NCBI RefSeq assembly: GCF_001028175.1
Contig: NZ_AEJF01000123.1
Location: forward strand, 28,840-92,839
DNA from: Caballeronia mineralivorans PML1(12)
GTDB taxonomy: Bacteria > Pseudomonadota > Gammaproteobacteria > Burkholderiales > Burkholderiaceae
DNA length: 64,000 nt
Reading direction: 5' to 3'
A program made the position numbers and the translations under genes. The stretch's first letter is position 1. Each line of letters begins with the position of its first letter. The notes under the pieces are model-generated. The model saw only the letters and a list, made by a program, of their open reading frames with translations. It was not told where the DNA came from and did not search any database. Below, piece by piece: positions 52,288 through 61,562 of this stretch.

Positions 52288-52945
52288 TGAAGCTCTCCTG
52301 CTTCGTTATATCCATATAAATATATCGATGGTCGCGTGGAAAGTCTATTTTCACGGCTTTCCCGTTAGCCCCGGCGGCGTAATTGCTGCGTGCACCACTG
52401 CCGTATTCTACGCGGCAACGGCTTCCGCGGTATCTGCTCGGCTCCGTGTTCGCGGGCTTAGCTGTCCAACTCGCCTTCGCTAGCCGGAATTGATCGCGAA
52501 GGGGCAAAGGTGCGAGGAGCAATATACGGACTACTACATATATTGGCAGAACAACCAATGCCCGGAAAAACACAGCGCGCCTCCAGTTTGCAGCCATTCC
52601 GAAAGCGCCGTCGTAAGGCGAATCAACTCACGACCGCCAGCGCCGCCGTCGCGACGTTCCCAAATAATGGAATGACCGACAAGCCCGCCGTTTCCTAAGC
52701 TCACCTCGCCCCCTCCAAACGACCCGCTCTTCCGCGATTCATCAAAATAGTCGGACTAGTTAAGGGTATACATTGATTAATTGGCTAAGTGCCTGTTCTA
52801 GCATGTCGATACGTCGTCATTCGACCGTGCGTGCGCTTGAGCACGCGGGTTTCGCAGAGTTCGTCGACGCCCGGCAACGGCGCTTCACCGGCCCGCGCCG
52901 TCACGAGAACTGAGATGTTCAAAAACACCGAGACGGGAGAATGAC
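52288..52945. other. Gene-free stretch before the sugar ABC operon
   Basis: 658 nt between divergent M24 and sugar-binding-protein genes. Several open frames exist on both strands but none has homologue-like composition or a ribosome site, so I do not call them. An A/T-rich patch (tatatccatataaatatat, 52309-52327) near the M24 start and ttaagggtatacattgattaattgg (52759-52783) are likely promoter zones for the two transcripts. GGGAGA at 52935-52940 is the ribosome site of the binding-protein gene. Confidence 0.5.
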
Positions 52946-54025
52946 ATGGCGCAAGATCGGGAAAACCAGGGTGACGTACAGAGCGTGCGTCGCGGCCTGC
53001 TGCAAGGTGCCGGCCTGACAGCGGCATTAGCGCTGCTAGGCGGCGCGATCACACCGGCTCAAGCTGCGGAAGCCGGCCCGTTTCCGGCGCACAAGCGCTG
53101 GAAGATCGTATTCGTCAATCACGTAACGACAAATCCATTCTTCGTTCCGACGCAATATGGCATTCAGGACGCGGCCGCCTTGCTCGGGTTCGACTACCAA
53201 TGGACCGGCTCAGCCAACGCCGACGTGGCCGAAATGGTCAATGCGGTCAACGCGGCGATTGCCGCGAAAGCCGATGCAATTGCAGTCCCTATTGTCGACC
53301 CCAAGGCGTTCAACACGCCGATCCAGAAAGCGCTCGACGCAGGAATCCCAGTATTTGCATACAACGCTGATGCTCCCAGCGGCAGCGCCAATCCTCGCCT
53401 CGCGTATATCGGCCAGGATCTGTATCTGTCGGGCTACCAGATGGGCGAGCGCATCGTAAGCCTTGTGGATAGCGGTCTCGTCGGACTTTTTATCGCGACG
53501 CCCGGCCAGCTCAACATCCAGCCGCGGCTGGACGGCGCACTCGACGCAATCAAGAAGTCGGGCAAGAAAATCGACGCGCAAACCATCGCGACCGGGGCGA
53601 CCGTCAACGAGGAACTCTCGAAGATCAAATCGTTCTTCCTGGGGCATCAGGATCTGAAAGGCATGTTTGCCGTCGATGCAGGCAGCACGCAAGGCGTGGC
53701 TCAGGTCATGAAGGATTCCAACCTGCCGTCCAAGGGCGTGCACGGCGGCGGCTTTGATTTGTTGCCGCGCACGGTCGAGCTGATCCACGAAGGTTTTCTC
53801 GACTTCACGATCGACCAGCAACCTTACGTACAAGGTTTTTATACCGTGCTGGAAGCATTCGTTTTCCTTGCATCCGGTGGACTCGTTGGGCCAGCCAATA
53901 TCAATACGGGCCTGAAGTTCGTCACTAAAGGCACGGTCGATCCGTACCTCACCACGGAGACGCGCTACGAAGGCAAGAGTACGAAACCGCAGATCGTGCC
54001 GCGCACAGGTCCGATCAAGGCGTGA
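52946..54025 (+). CDS. Sugar ABC transporter substrate-binding protein (Frc/Rbs-type)
   Basis: 359-residue family 1 (ribose-type) periplasmic binding protein. A twin-arginine signal (SVRRGLLQGAG...) occupies residues 1-42 with cleavage near AQAAEA. The mature start WKIVFVNHVTTNPFFVPTQYGIQDAAALLG and DAIAVPIVDPKAFNTPIQKALDAGIPVFAYNAD are family signatures; DFTIDQQPYVQGFYTVLEAF ends the second lobe. Ligand is a pentose, hexose or polyol. First gene of a three-gene importer operon; the stop overlaps the permease start (GTGA). Confidence 0.88.
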   Translation: MAQDRENQGDVQSVRRGLLQGAGLTAALALLGGAITPAQAAEAGPFPAHKRWKIVFVNHVTTNPFFVPTQYGIQDAAALLGFDYQWTGSANADVAEMVNAVNAAIAAKADAIAVPIVDPKAFNTPIQKALDAGIPVFAYNADAPSGSANPRLAYIGQDLYLSGYQMGERIVSLVDSGLVGLFIATPGQLNIQPRLDGALDAIKKSGKKIDAQTIATGATVNEELSKIKSFFLGHQDLKGMFAVDAGSTQGVAQVMKDSNLPSKGVHGGGFDLLPRTVELIHEGFLDFTIDQQPYVQGFYTVLEAFVFLASGGLVGPANINTGLKFVTKGTVDPYLTTETRYEGKSTKPQIVPRTGPIKA

Positions 54026-55023
54026 GCGCTCCCGTGACGGATGCCGGTAAACCGAGCCGGCGCGCAAGGTTATGGCCGGGCGCGATCAGGCGATCCAGCG
54101 AGATCCGCATCCTCGCGGTCGCGGTGATCCTCAGCATCTACTTCGAGACGGCCAACCATGACTTCCTGCTGACGAGCGCGAGCCTTGAGAACCTCTCGCA
54201 GTTCATCGCGCCGGTAGCCATCATTGCCTGCGGCGAGATCATGCTGATGATCGGCGGGGAGATCGATCTCTCCGCCGGCATGGTCTTCGCATTCGCACCC
54301 TTCGTCATGCACTTCGCGAGCGAAGCGGGCGCACCCACGTGGCTCGCATTGCTGGCCGGCGTGCTGGCCGCAGGCGTGGTCGGGCTGATCAACGGCGCGG
54401 TGACGGTGTACCTGCGCATCCCCTCCTTCGTGACCACGCTCGGCACGCTGTTTTTCGTCAATGGCTTTACGCTGACCATTTCACGCGGCACGCCGGTTTC
54501 GCCGCCGGAGGGTGCGAATTTTTCGGCGTTCATGGGCGCGTGGGGTTATAGCGAAATCATCTGGACGATCGCGATCGCCGCGGTCATGCATGTGTTGCTG
54601 CGTCATACGCGATGGGGTTTGCATACCATCGCTGCGGGCGCCAATCCGTTAGGTGCGAGCGAAGCGGGCATTCACGTCAAGCGCCTGAAACTCGGCAATT
54701 TTGTGATTGCTGCGCTGCTTGCAGGCTTTACCGGCATCCTGGAAGGCTTCCGGATAACCTCGATCGATCCGCAGGCAGGCGGCAACCAGATCATGTTCCT
54801 CGCCGTCGCCGCGGCCGTGATCGGCGGCACGCCGCTGGCCGGCGGCTCGGGCACGATCATCGGCGGGCTGATCGGTGCGGCAGTGCTCGGCATCCTCAAC
54901 GACGGCTTCACGCTCATCGGCATCAACGCCTTCACCTTCAACATGATTCTCGGCGCTGCGATCCTGGCGGCCATGATCTTCAATATCCACGTCGTTCGTC
55001 TCGCGCGTAAAGGGGACCTTTGA
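54022..55023 (+). CDS. Sugar ABC transporter permease (Frc/Rbs-type)
   Basis: 333-residue permease of the RbsC/FrcC family with 8-10 predicted helices. Landmarks: CGEIMLMIGGEIDLSAGMVFAFAPFVM, AGVVGLINGAVTVYLRIPSFVTTLGTLF, GANPLGASEAGIHVKRLKLGNFVIAALLAG and GGTPLAGGSGTIIGGLIGAAVLGILNDG, all canonical for the group. GTG start at 54022 overlaps the binding-protein stop. Its stop overlaps the ATPase start. Confidence 0.9.
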   Translation: MSAPVTDAGKPSRRARLWPGAIRRSSEIRILAVAVILSIYFETANHDFLLTSASLENLSQFIAPVAIIACGEIMLMIGGEIDLSAGMVFAFAPFVMHFASEAGAPTWLALLAGVLAAGVVGLINGAVTVYLRIPSFVTTLGTLFFVNGFTLTISRGTPVSPPEGANFSAFMGAWGYSEIIWTIAIAAVMHVLLRHTRWGLHTIAAGANPLGASEAGIHVKRLKLGNFVIAALLAGFTGILEGFRITSIDPQAGGNQIMFLAVAAAVIGGTPLAGGSGTIIGGLIGAAVLGILNDGFTLIGINAFTFNMILGAAILAAMIFNIHVVRLARKGDL

Positions 55024-55817
55024 TGTCCGCCGCCGCATCGGCTTCAGCGGGGCCGGCGGCGCTGCGAGGCGAAGATATCGTCAAGCGTTTCGGCGCGGTC
55101 ACCGCACTCGACGGTGTGTCGCTCACGCTCAGGCAAGGCGAGATCCTTGGCGTCCTCGGCGACAACGGCGCAGGCAAATCGACGCTGATAAAAATCCTCA
55201 CGGGGTTTCATCAGCAGACGAGCGGCAAGCTATTTGTGGCTGGCGAGGAAACGATGCTTCGCTCCGTCGACCACGCCCGCTCGCTAGGCATTGAATGCGT
55301 CTATCAGGATCTGGCGCTGGCCAATTCGCTCAGCATTTATCACAACATGTTCCTGAATCGGGAGATCGTGCGACGCGGTCCGTTCCCGTTCCGCCTGTTG
55401 AATAACCGCGCGATGCGGGCCCGTGCCGCGGAATGCCTCGAAGAGATCGGTGTGCATGTGCCGTCGGTCGATCTGCCGGTCGAGCAACTCTCAGGCGGGC
55501 AGCGGCAGGCAATCGCCGTCGCTCGCGCGGTCAATTCGGATGCAAGGATTCTGCTGCTGGATGAACCGCTCGCGGCAATGGGCGCTCGCGAGGCGGGACT
55601 GATCATTGACCTGATCTTGCGGCTGAGGGACAAGCAGGGGCTGTCGATTGTCATGATCATGCACAACTACGCCCAGACGCTCGATATTGCGGATCGCGTC
55701 ATGCTCATGCAGCGAGGTCGCGTGACTTACGAGCGGGAGGCAGCCAGCACATCGGTCGCCGAGCTGATGGATATCGTGCGGCGTGAATACCGGTCCATGC
55801 GCACGGGTGCGCCTTAG
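55023..55817 (+). CDS. Sugar ABC transporter ATPase, single-NBD (FrcA-type)
   Basis: 264-residue ATPase: Walker A GDNGAGKST, signature LSGGQRQAIAVARAV, Walker B ILLLDEPLAAMGAREAG. The family's other form (RbsA, about 500 residues) has two NBDs; the length here shows the single-NBD Frc type that works as a dimer. Start ATG 55023 overlaps the permease stop (TGATG). It is followed 16 nt later by the end of the convergent LacI gene. Confidence 0.89.
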   Translation: MSAAASASAGPAALRGEDIVKRFGAVTALDGVSLTLRQGEILGVLGDNGAGKSTLIKILTGFHQQTSGKLFVAGEETMLRSVDHARSLGIECVYQDLALANSLSIYHNMFLNREIVRRGPFPFRLLNNRAMRARAAECLEEIGVHVPSVDLPVEQLSGGQRQAIAVARAVNSDARILLLDEPLAAMGAREAGLIIDLILRLRDKQGLSIVMIMHNYAQTLDIADRVMLMQRGRVTYEREAASTSVAELMDIVRREYRSMRTGAP

Positions 55818-55833
55818 AAACTTCGCTGCACAA

Positions 55834-56970
55834 TCACGCAACGCCGGGCGCTTTGCCCGTCGATTCACGCTCAACCAGCAGGACGTCGAGCATCGCCGGG
55901 GAGGCACAATCCCGGCCCGCCAACCGATCGATGAGATATTGCGCGGCCAACTCCCCCATCTCACGATCGGGCACCCGCACCGTCGTCAGCGAAGGCCGCG
56001 AGTGCGCGGCAATCTCGATGTCATCGAAACCGCTAATGGACAGCGTACCCGGCACGTCGATGCCCATCGCCTCAGCCTCCAGCAATGCCCCGATCGCGAG
56101 GATGTCGTTCCCGCAAATGATCGCGGTCGGCGCGGGAGCGTGACTCATGATCTGCTGGAAGCTCTTGCGCGCGAACGGTATGCGTCCGACGTTGGAGTTG
56201 TTGTCCATCAGCGCAAGGTGAGGCGGCCTCAGCGCAAGGCCATTTTCCGCGAGCGTGGCATGAATGGCGCCCAAGCGCGCCGCTACGCGATTGTTGAGTT
56301 TCGTCGACTGAAAGATCACGCCGAACCGCGTATGGCCGAGTTCCAGCAGCCGCCGCGTGATGACCTCGTAGGCGCGCGCATGATCGAATCCCGCGCACGG
56401 GTGGTCGCTGTCCGCCCGCTTGCCAAAGGTCACGACGTACGGGATGTCCTTCGCCCGCAACAGGTCGAAAAGAGCGTCGGGGTAATTGTCCCCGAGCAGC
56501 GCGATCGCATCCACGCCGCGCCCCACCATGCCGCGCGCCAGCCGATAACCCTCCTCGGGATCATAAGAAGAACAGGCAACGAAGACGGCCAGTCCTTCAG
56601 CGCCAAGACGCCCCTGGAAGGCCTGCAACTGCTGGTGGAATTTCTCGTGTTCAAGCGTCGGGACAATCGCACCGACGGTATAGGACCGCCGCGAGACCAG
56701 CGAACGAGCAGCAGCGTTCGGGACCCAGTCGAGTTGCGTAATCGCGGCCCGGACACGGGCGCGGGTTTTCTCGGTCACCTTCTCGGGGTCGTTCAGGTAG
56801 CGCGAGACCGTCGCCGTGGACACGCCGGCCACCCGCGCGACATCGGCCAGCACGGGCTCGTCGCCGGAGGTAGTAAGCGAACGGGGCGTTTGTGCCGTCA
56901 TGGGCGTGGGCTGAGTCTCCGTTGCGTCGGCGTTCGCGCGTGCGGTTTCGGTATCTTTCGAATCTTGCAT
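55834..56970 (-). CDS. LacI-family regulator
   Basis: 378-residue LacI repressor with a long low-complexity N-terminal arm (about 38 residues) before the helix-turn-helix VLADVARVAGVSTATVSRYLNDPEKVTEKT. The effector domain has VGAIVPTLEHEKFHQQLQAF and the LSISGFDDIEIAAHSRPSLTTVRV signature. It lies between the importer operon and the catabolic genes and faces the latter across 343 nt that contain three operator-like sequences, so it likely represses those genes and itself. Confidence 0.88.
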   Translation of the reverse strand: MQDSKDTETARANADATETQPTPMTAQTPRSLTTSGDEPVLADVARVAGVSTATVSRYLNDPEKVTEKTRARVRAAITQLDWVPNAAARSLVSRRSYTVGAIVPTLEHEKFHQQLQAFQGRLGAEGLAVFVACSSYDPEEGYRLARGMVGRGVDAIALLGDNYPDALFDLLRAKDIPYVVTFGKRADSDHPCAGFDHARAYEVITRRLLELGHTRFGVIFQSTKLNNRVAARLGAIHATLAENGLALRPPHLALMDNNSNVGRIPFARKSFQQIMSHAPAPTAIICGNDILAIGALLEAEAMGIDVPGTLSISGFDDIEIAAHSRPSLTTVRVPDREMGELAAQYLIDRLAGRDCASPAMLDVLLVERESTGKAPGVA

Positions 56971-57313
56971 GAAGAAATTGGAGCCATGTAAGCGGTGTGC
57001 TGAAGGTAAGTGTTTGCCCTTAAAGGTGCAATAGCGATTTGACGGTATGGCCGAAATTATTCTACGATGTAAGCGCTATGCAAATCTGGTGATGCCAATC
57101 GGCTGCAATAATTTCGGAATCACACATACCGTGAATAGGCCAGTATCGCGTGGTGCTAAATCTTAAAGCTAACTCATGGTTTGAAATGCATAGCGGTTAC
57201 ATTTATACGACCAAACGGGGCATATGGAAGCGCATGGGCTAATCAGGCCTGGAAGCCTTGTGCAGCCGGTTGTCAGAGTCGTTGATTGCTAAAACACGTA
57301 ATAAGGATGGGTC
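56971..57313. promoter_or_regulatory. LacI/catabolic operon divergent control region with three operator-like sites
   Basis: Three related sites: atgtaagcggtgtgc (56986-57000), atgtaagcgctatgca (57067-57082) and, inverted, tgcatagcggttacat (57187-57202). The consensus on one strand is ATGTAAsCGsTATGCA, with a central CG typical of LacI-family operators. The middle site is close to the LacI promoter and the last one close to the start of the shikimate-dehydrogenase-like gene. No gene is seen here. Confidence 0.65.
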
Positions 57314-58135
57314 GTGACAAATAGCTGGGAAGTCGATTACGTCAACGGGAAAACGCGCATCTTCGGAATAGTCGGACATCCGATCGAGCAAGTGCGCTCG
57401 CCGGAAATGATCACGGCGGAATTGGTGTCGCGCGGCCTCAATTCCCTGATGATTCCGGTGCACGTTCTACCCGCCGACTTCGACCGGGTCATGCCCGAAC
57501 TTCTGAAGCTGCAAAATTTCGACGGATTCGTATTCACCATTCCCTTCAAAGGCGAGGCGCGCAGATTTGCGAGCCAGCTCGGTCCGCAGGCAAGCTTCGT
57601 CGGCGCGGTCAATGCGCTCGTGCGCACGGACGACGGTCAATGGCTCGGCGATATATTCGACGGCCTCGGCTGCGTGGAAGCCTTCCGTCGCAGAGACGTG
57701 AGTTTCGCAGGCAAGCGGGTGATGATGATCGGCGTTGGCGGTGCAGGCAGCGCGATAGCCATTGCGGTGGGACGCGAAAGTCCCGCAAGCATGAGGATCT
57801 TCGACCCCGATGCACAACGCGCCGAGGATGGTGCGGAGAAGGTGCGGCGCTGCAGTCCATCCACGCAGGTCGAGATCGGCGAGCCGGTCGTTGATGGTAT
57901 CGACGTGCTGATCAACGCCTCTCCGGTCGGGATGCTGAACGACACGCGCACGCCCATTCGTGCGGAAACGCTGCCCCGCGATCTGATCGTATTCGATGCC
58001 ATCGTCAAGCCGGAAATGACGCGGCTCTTGTCTCTAGCCAGGGATAGCGGCTGCACGTTCATTCAAGGCCGGGAAATGATGCGCGGACAAATCAGCAAGA
58101 TTGTCGACTTCTTTCAAACCCGCGATTTCTTATAA
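57314..58135 (+). CDS. Shikimate dehydrogenase-like oxidoreductase
   Basis: 273-residue AroE-fold NAD(P) dehydrogenase. Catalytic Lys is in FTIPFKGEA (about residue 78), conserved Asn in VGAVNALV, catalytic Asp in GDIFDGLG, and the nucleotide loop is IGVGGAGSAIA. The N-terminal substrate motif reads GHPIEQVRSP, where classical AroE has two serines (S-x-S-P): the first is replaced by Val. The site that binds the shikimate carboxylate is thus altered, hinting at another hydroxy acid substrate. GTG start with AAGGATGG upstream. First gene of the catabolic operon. Confidence 0.85.
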   Translation: MTNSWEVDYVNGKTRIFGIVGHPIEQVRSPEMITAELVSRGLNSLMIPVHVLPADFDRVMPELLKLQNFDGFVFTIPFKGEARRFASQLGPQASFVGAVNALVRTDDGQWLGDIFDGLGCVEAFRRRDVSFAGKRVMMIGVGGAGSAIAIAVGRESPASMRIFDPDAQRAEDGAEKVRRCSPSTQVEIGEPVVDGIDVLINASPVGMLNDTRTPIRAETLPRDLIVFDAIVKPEMTRLLSLARDSGCTFIQGREMMRGQISKIVDFFQTRDFL

Positions 58136-58203
58136 GAAATTTGATGGCAACGAGTCGTCAGGATAGCGGCGTACTCATTCATTCAATCGCAACTGGAGTA
58201 ACG

Positions 58204-59061
58204 ATGAAACTACTGCGCTATGGCCCGCAGGGCTCGGAAAAACCCGGCTTGATGGACGAAAAAGGACAGATCCGTGACCTGTCCGAAGTCGTGAAAGATA
58301 TCGACCCGGATTTTTTTGCGGGCGATGGTCTTAGCAAGGTGGCGACACTCGACGTCAATCAATTGCCGATCGTGCCAGGAAAACCGCGCATTGGTGCGTG
58401 CATCCGGCGCCCGGGAAATTTCATCGCGGTTGGCCTCAACTACGTCCAACACGCGATCGAAACGAACGCACCCATCCCGAGCGAGCCGATTCTATTCAAC
58501 AAGGCACCGTCCTGTATCTCCGGGCCGTTCGATCCGGTCACACTGCCCGTGGGCTCCGTTAAAAGCGATTGGGAAGTTGAGCTCGCGATCGTTATCGGGC
58601 GGGACGCGCTGTATGTCAGCGAAGAATCCGCGCTTGATTATGTGGCCGGATATTGCGTATGCAACGACGTGTCGGAACGGGAATCGCAGCTCGAACACGG
58701 CGGACAATGGGTAAAGGGCAAGATGTTCCCGACCTTCGGGCCGCTGGGTCCGTGGCTCGTGACGAAAGACGAAATCGCCGACGTCCAGGAACTGAAGTTG
58801 TGGCTGGAGTTAAACGGGAAGAGAGTTCAGGATTCCTCCACGAACGACATGATTTTTCCCATCAAGAAACTCGTGTCGTATATCAGCCAGTTCGTGGCGC
58901 TTCAGCCAGGCGATGTGATTACAACCGGCACGCCGCCGGGTGTGGGTCTTGGCATGCATCCCGAGCTCTATCTCAAGGCCGGCGACACGATGAAGCTTGG
59001 CATCGAAGGGCTCGGTACGCAGGAACAGAAAGTGGTGAACTGGGCTGCAACGCAGAAGTAA
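58204..59061 (+). CDS. Fumarylacetoacetate hydrolase family protein
   Basis: 285-residue FAH-family enzyme. Metal ligands are in SDWEVELAIVIG (Glu-x-Glu) and CVCNDVSER (Asp), and the active-site Lys/His region in GLNYVQHAIE and KGKMFPTFGPLGPWLV. Members hydrolyse C-C bonds of acylpyruvates such as diketo-deoxy sugar acids, or act as hydratases. ATG 58204 follows GGAG; the longer open frame is ignored. Second gene of the catabolic operon. The substrate is not known, but an acylpyruvate made from a sugar acid is consistent with the DHDPS-family aldolase two genes on. Confidence 0.86.
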   Translation: MKLLRYGPQGSEKPGLMDEKGQIRDLSEVVKDIDPDFFAGDGLSKVATLDVNQLPIVPGKPRIGACIRRPGNFIAVGLNYVQHAIETNAPIPSEPILFNKAPSCISGPFDPVTLPVGSVKSDWEVELAIVIGRDALYVSEESALDYVAGYCVCNDVSERESQLEHGGQWVKGKMFPTFGPLGPWLVTKDEIADVQELKLWLELNGKRVQDSSTNDMIFPIKKLVSYISQFVALQPGDVITTGTPPGVGLGMHPELYLKAGDTMKLGIEGLGTQEQKVVNWAATQK

Positions 59062-59179
59062 ATAAACGGCGCACGCCTATGTGCCGGGGTTCTGCGCCGA
59101 CGTCGGTCGGGCGAATCTCGACCCGGCGTTTTGCCAGCCGCCTTTTCAAATTTCACAACATATATAACGGAGACGCAGC

Positions 59180-60508
59180 ATGAACGAGAGTCCGGCAGGT
59201 CAAACCACTCCGCCTCGCATACGGCGCAGCCAGACCGTGGCGCTGTCGCTGCTGATGATTAGCGGTGTCATCAACTATCTGGATCGCGGCACCCTGGCTG
59301 TCGCGAACGAATCCATTCGCGCCGACCTTGGGTTGTCGCTCGGTCAGATGGGCATTTTGCTCTCAGCGTTTTCGTGGAGCTACGCATTGTGTCAACTGCC
59401 GGTCGGTGTACTGGTCGACCGCATAGGACCACGCTGGCTGCTGGGCATTGGCTTGATCGTCTGGTCGCTCGCGCAGGCAGCGGGCGGACTTGCCGCCACG
59501 TTCGGTTATTTCGTCGTCACGCGCATTGTGCTCGGCATCGGCGAGGCGCCACAGTTCCCGTCGGCGGCGCGGGTTGTCAGCAACTGGTTTCCATTGCGAT
59601 CGCGCGGCACGCCCACGGGCATCTTCAATGCAGCGTCGCCGCTGGGAATTGCACTCGCGCCGCTGTGCCTGTCCATTCTGATCGCATCGACGAGCTGGCA
59701 CTGGGCGTTCATTGTGACGGGCGCAGCAGGCTTCCTTGTCTCTATTGTCTGGCTCATGGTCTATCGCGATCCCGTCAGGTCGCAGATGACGGACGTCGAG
59801 CGTCAGTACCTTGATGCGGACGCGGATCAGGACTCGGCGAACAAAGCCGCTGGAAAACTCACGTTCGCCGACTGGCGCGCTCTATTCTCCTACGGGACCA
59901 CGTGGGGCATGCTGATCGGCTTCTTCGGTTCGGTGTATCTCAACTGGGTCTATCTGACCTGGCTGCCAGGTTACCTGAGGACCGCGCGGCACATGAGCCT
60001 CGAGCGCAGCGGTATTGCAGCGGCTGTACCGTTCTTCTGCGGTTTTATCGGCGCCCTGCTCGCGGGATGGCTGTCCGACCTGATTACCCGGCGCAGCCGT
60101 TCAGCGGTGGCGGGCCGTCGCAACGCGGTCGTGATCACCATGCTCGGCATGGTCGCGTTCACCGTTCCGGCCGCGCTGGCCGAGAGCAATACGATCGCCC
60201 TCGTCTGCATCTCGGTCGTGATCTTTCTGGCAAACGCTGCTTCCGCCTGTTCGTGGTCGCTCGCCACCGCGGCAGCACCGCCCAGCCGCATCGGTTCGCT
60301 CGGTGCGATCCAGAACTTTGGCGGTTTTCTTGGCGGAGCGCTGGCACCGGTCGCGACTGGGTACATTGCCCAGGTTTCGTCGTTCGTGCCTGCTTTGTTG
60401 ACCGGGGCCGGCATCGCACTCGTTGGCGCAATGGCATATCTTGTTCTGGTCCGCAAGCCGATTCCCGAGCGCGAACCCGAGACCGCGACGCTGCATCTAC
60501 CCGCCTGA
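59180..60508 (+). CDS. MFS transporter, anion:cation symporter family
   Basis: 442-residue MFS permease with 12 predicted helices; opening VALSLLMISGVINYLDRGTLAVANESIRADL and the segment VVSNWFPLRSRGTPTGIFNAASPLG are typical of the ACS family of organic-anion symporters. It is encoded inside the catabolic operon, so it probably imports an aldonate-like compound in addition to the ABC importer. Starts 118 nt after the FAH gene. Confidence 0.88.
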   Translation: MNESPAGQTTPPRIRRSQTVALSLLMISGVINYLDRGTLAVANESIRADLGLSLGQMGILLSAFSWSYALCQLPVGVLVDRIGPRWLLGIGLIVWSLAQAAGGLAATFGYFVVTRIVLGIGEAPQFPSAARVVSNWFPLRSRGTPTGIFNAASPLGIALAPLCLSILIASTSWHWAFIVTGAAGFLVSIVWLMVYRDPVRSQMTDVERQYLDADADQDSANKAAGKLTFADWRALFSYGTTWGMLIGFFGSVYLNWVYLTWLPGYLRTARHMSLERSGIAAAVPFFCGFIGALLAGWLSDLITRRSRSAVAGRRNAVVITMLGMVAFTVPAALAESNTIALVCISVVIFLANAASACSWSLATAAAPPSRIGSLGAIQNFGGFLGGALAPVATGYIAQVSSFVPALLTGAGIALVGAMAYLVLVRKPIPEREPETATLHLPA

Positions 60509-60563
60509 GATAAATGCGCAAGCCGTTGCGCAACCAGGCTTGATTCTGACGATAGAGAGAAAT

Positions 60564-61511
60564 ATGGATACCGTATTAAAATCTGCCACCACGATAGAAG
60601 GTATTGTCCCGGTCATGCTAACACCATTCGACGAGGCCGGCGCGATCGACTACGCCGGGCTCGAACGCCTGATCGAGTGGTACCTGGAACATAGCTCGGA
60701 CGCGCTGTTCGCGGTCGCTCAATCGAGTGAAATGCAATTCCTGAGTCTCGCCGAGCGCGCTGCAGTGGCACGTTTCGTCGTCGACAAAGTCGCGGGCCGC
60801 GTTCCGGTCGTCGTGTCCGGCCATATCAGCGACGATCCCGATGCCCAGGTCGAAGAACTCAGCGCCGCCGCTGCGTCGGGCGCTCAAGGCATTGTGCTGG
60901 TAACGAACCGGCTCGATCCGAAACGTGAAGGCACAGCGACCTTTCTCGCCAATCTGGAGCGGTTGCTCAAGCGTCTGCCCTCCGACGTACCGCTCGGCTT
61001 CTACGAATGTCCCGCGCCGTATCGCCGTTTGTTATCCGATGAAGAACTGAAGGCCTGTATCGACACCGGCCGCTTCGTGATGCTGAAAGACGTGAGTTGC
61101 GATCTCGATACCGTCAAGCGGCGCGTTGCGCTCGCCAAGGGATCGCCGCTGAAGATCCTGAACGCCAATGCAGCGATTGCATGGGACGCAATGAAAGCAG
61201 GCTCGTCCGGCTTCAATGGCGTCTTCACCAACTTCCATCCCGATCTTTATCAGTGGCTGCGCACCAAAAGCGACGCCCACCCGGCGTTGGCCGAGGAATT
61301 GTCGACGTTTCTCGTGGTCGCGGCCGTGTCGGAAGCGCTGGGGTATCCAGCACTTGCGAAGATGTACCACCAGCGCATTGGCACCTTCGGCTCAATCCGC
61401 TGCCGCGTGATCGACTACGACGTGCGCGAGCGGTTCTGGGCGCTGGATGCGGTTCTCGACAAGATCGTTGCCGGCACCGAGCATTTCCGCGCGCGGATTA
61501 CAGCGCTGTAG
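60564..61511 (+). CDS. Dihydrodipicolinate synthase family protein (pyruvate-lyase type)
   Basis: 315-residue DHDPS/NAL-superfamily protein. Schiff-base Lys is in FVMLKDVSCD (about residue 174) and the conserved Tyr in GFYECPAPY. Members cleave or form bonds via a pyruvate Schiff base, for example releasing pyruvate from 2-keto-3-deoxy acids. Start ATG 60564 is preceded by GAGAGA. Its usual upstream GTTGE motif reads AQSSEMQFL, showing it is not the housekeeping DapA. Likely acts on the product of the FAH or dehydrogenase steps. Confidence 0.85.
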   Translation: MDTVLKSATTIEGIVPVMLTPFDEAGAIDYAGLERLIEWYLEHSSDALFAVAQSSEMQFLSLAERAAVARFVVDKVAGRVPVVVSGHISDDPDAQVEELSAAAASGAQGIVLVTNRLDPKREGTATFLANLERLLKRLPSDVPLGFYECPAPYRRLLSDEELKACIDTGRFVMLKDVSCDLDTVKRRVALAKGSPLKILNANAAIAWDAMKAGSSGFNGVFTNFHPDLYQWLRTKSDAHPALAEELSTFLVVAAVSEALGYPALAKMYHQRIGTFGSIRCRVIDYDVRERFWALDAVLDKIVAGTEHFRARITAL

Positions 61512-61562
61512 TGCGCTGCATTTGAAGACGCTTTTATAAAAAAGAGTAAAAGGAGAAGTTGA

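Noticed and set aside
52277..52698. Several overlapping 60-106 residue ORFs in the gap before the sugar operon
   Set aside because: Rich in Arg/Ala/Ser with no ribosome sites, overlapping in several frames, and no recognisable domain. They look like GC-rich frame shadows.
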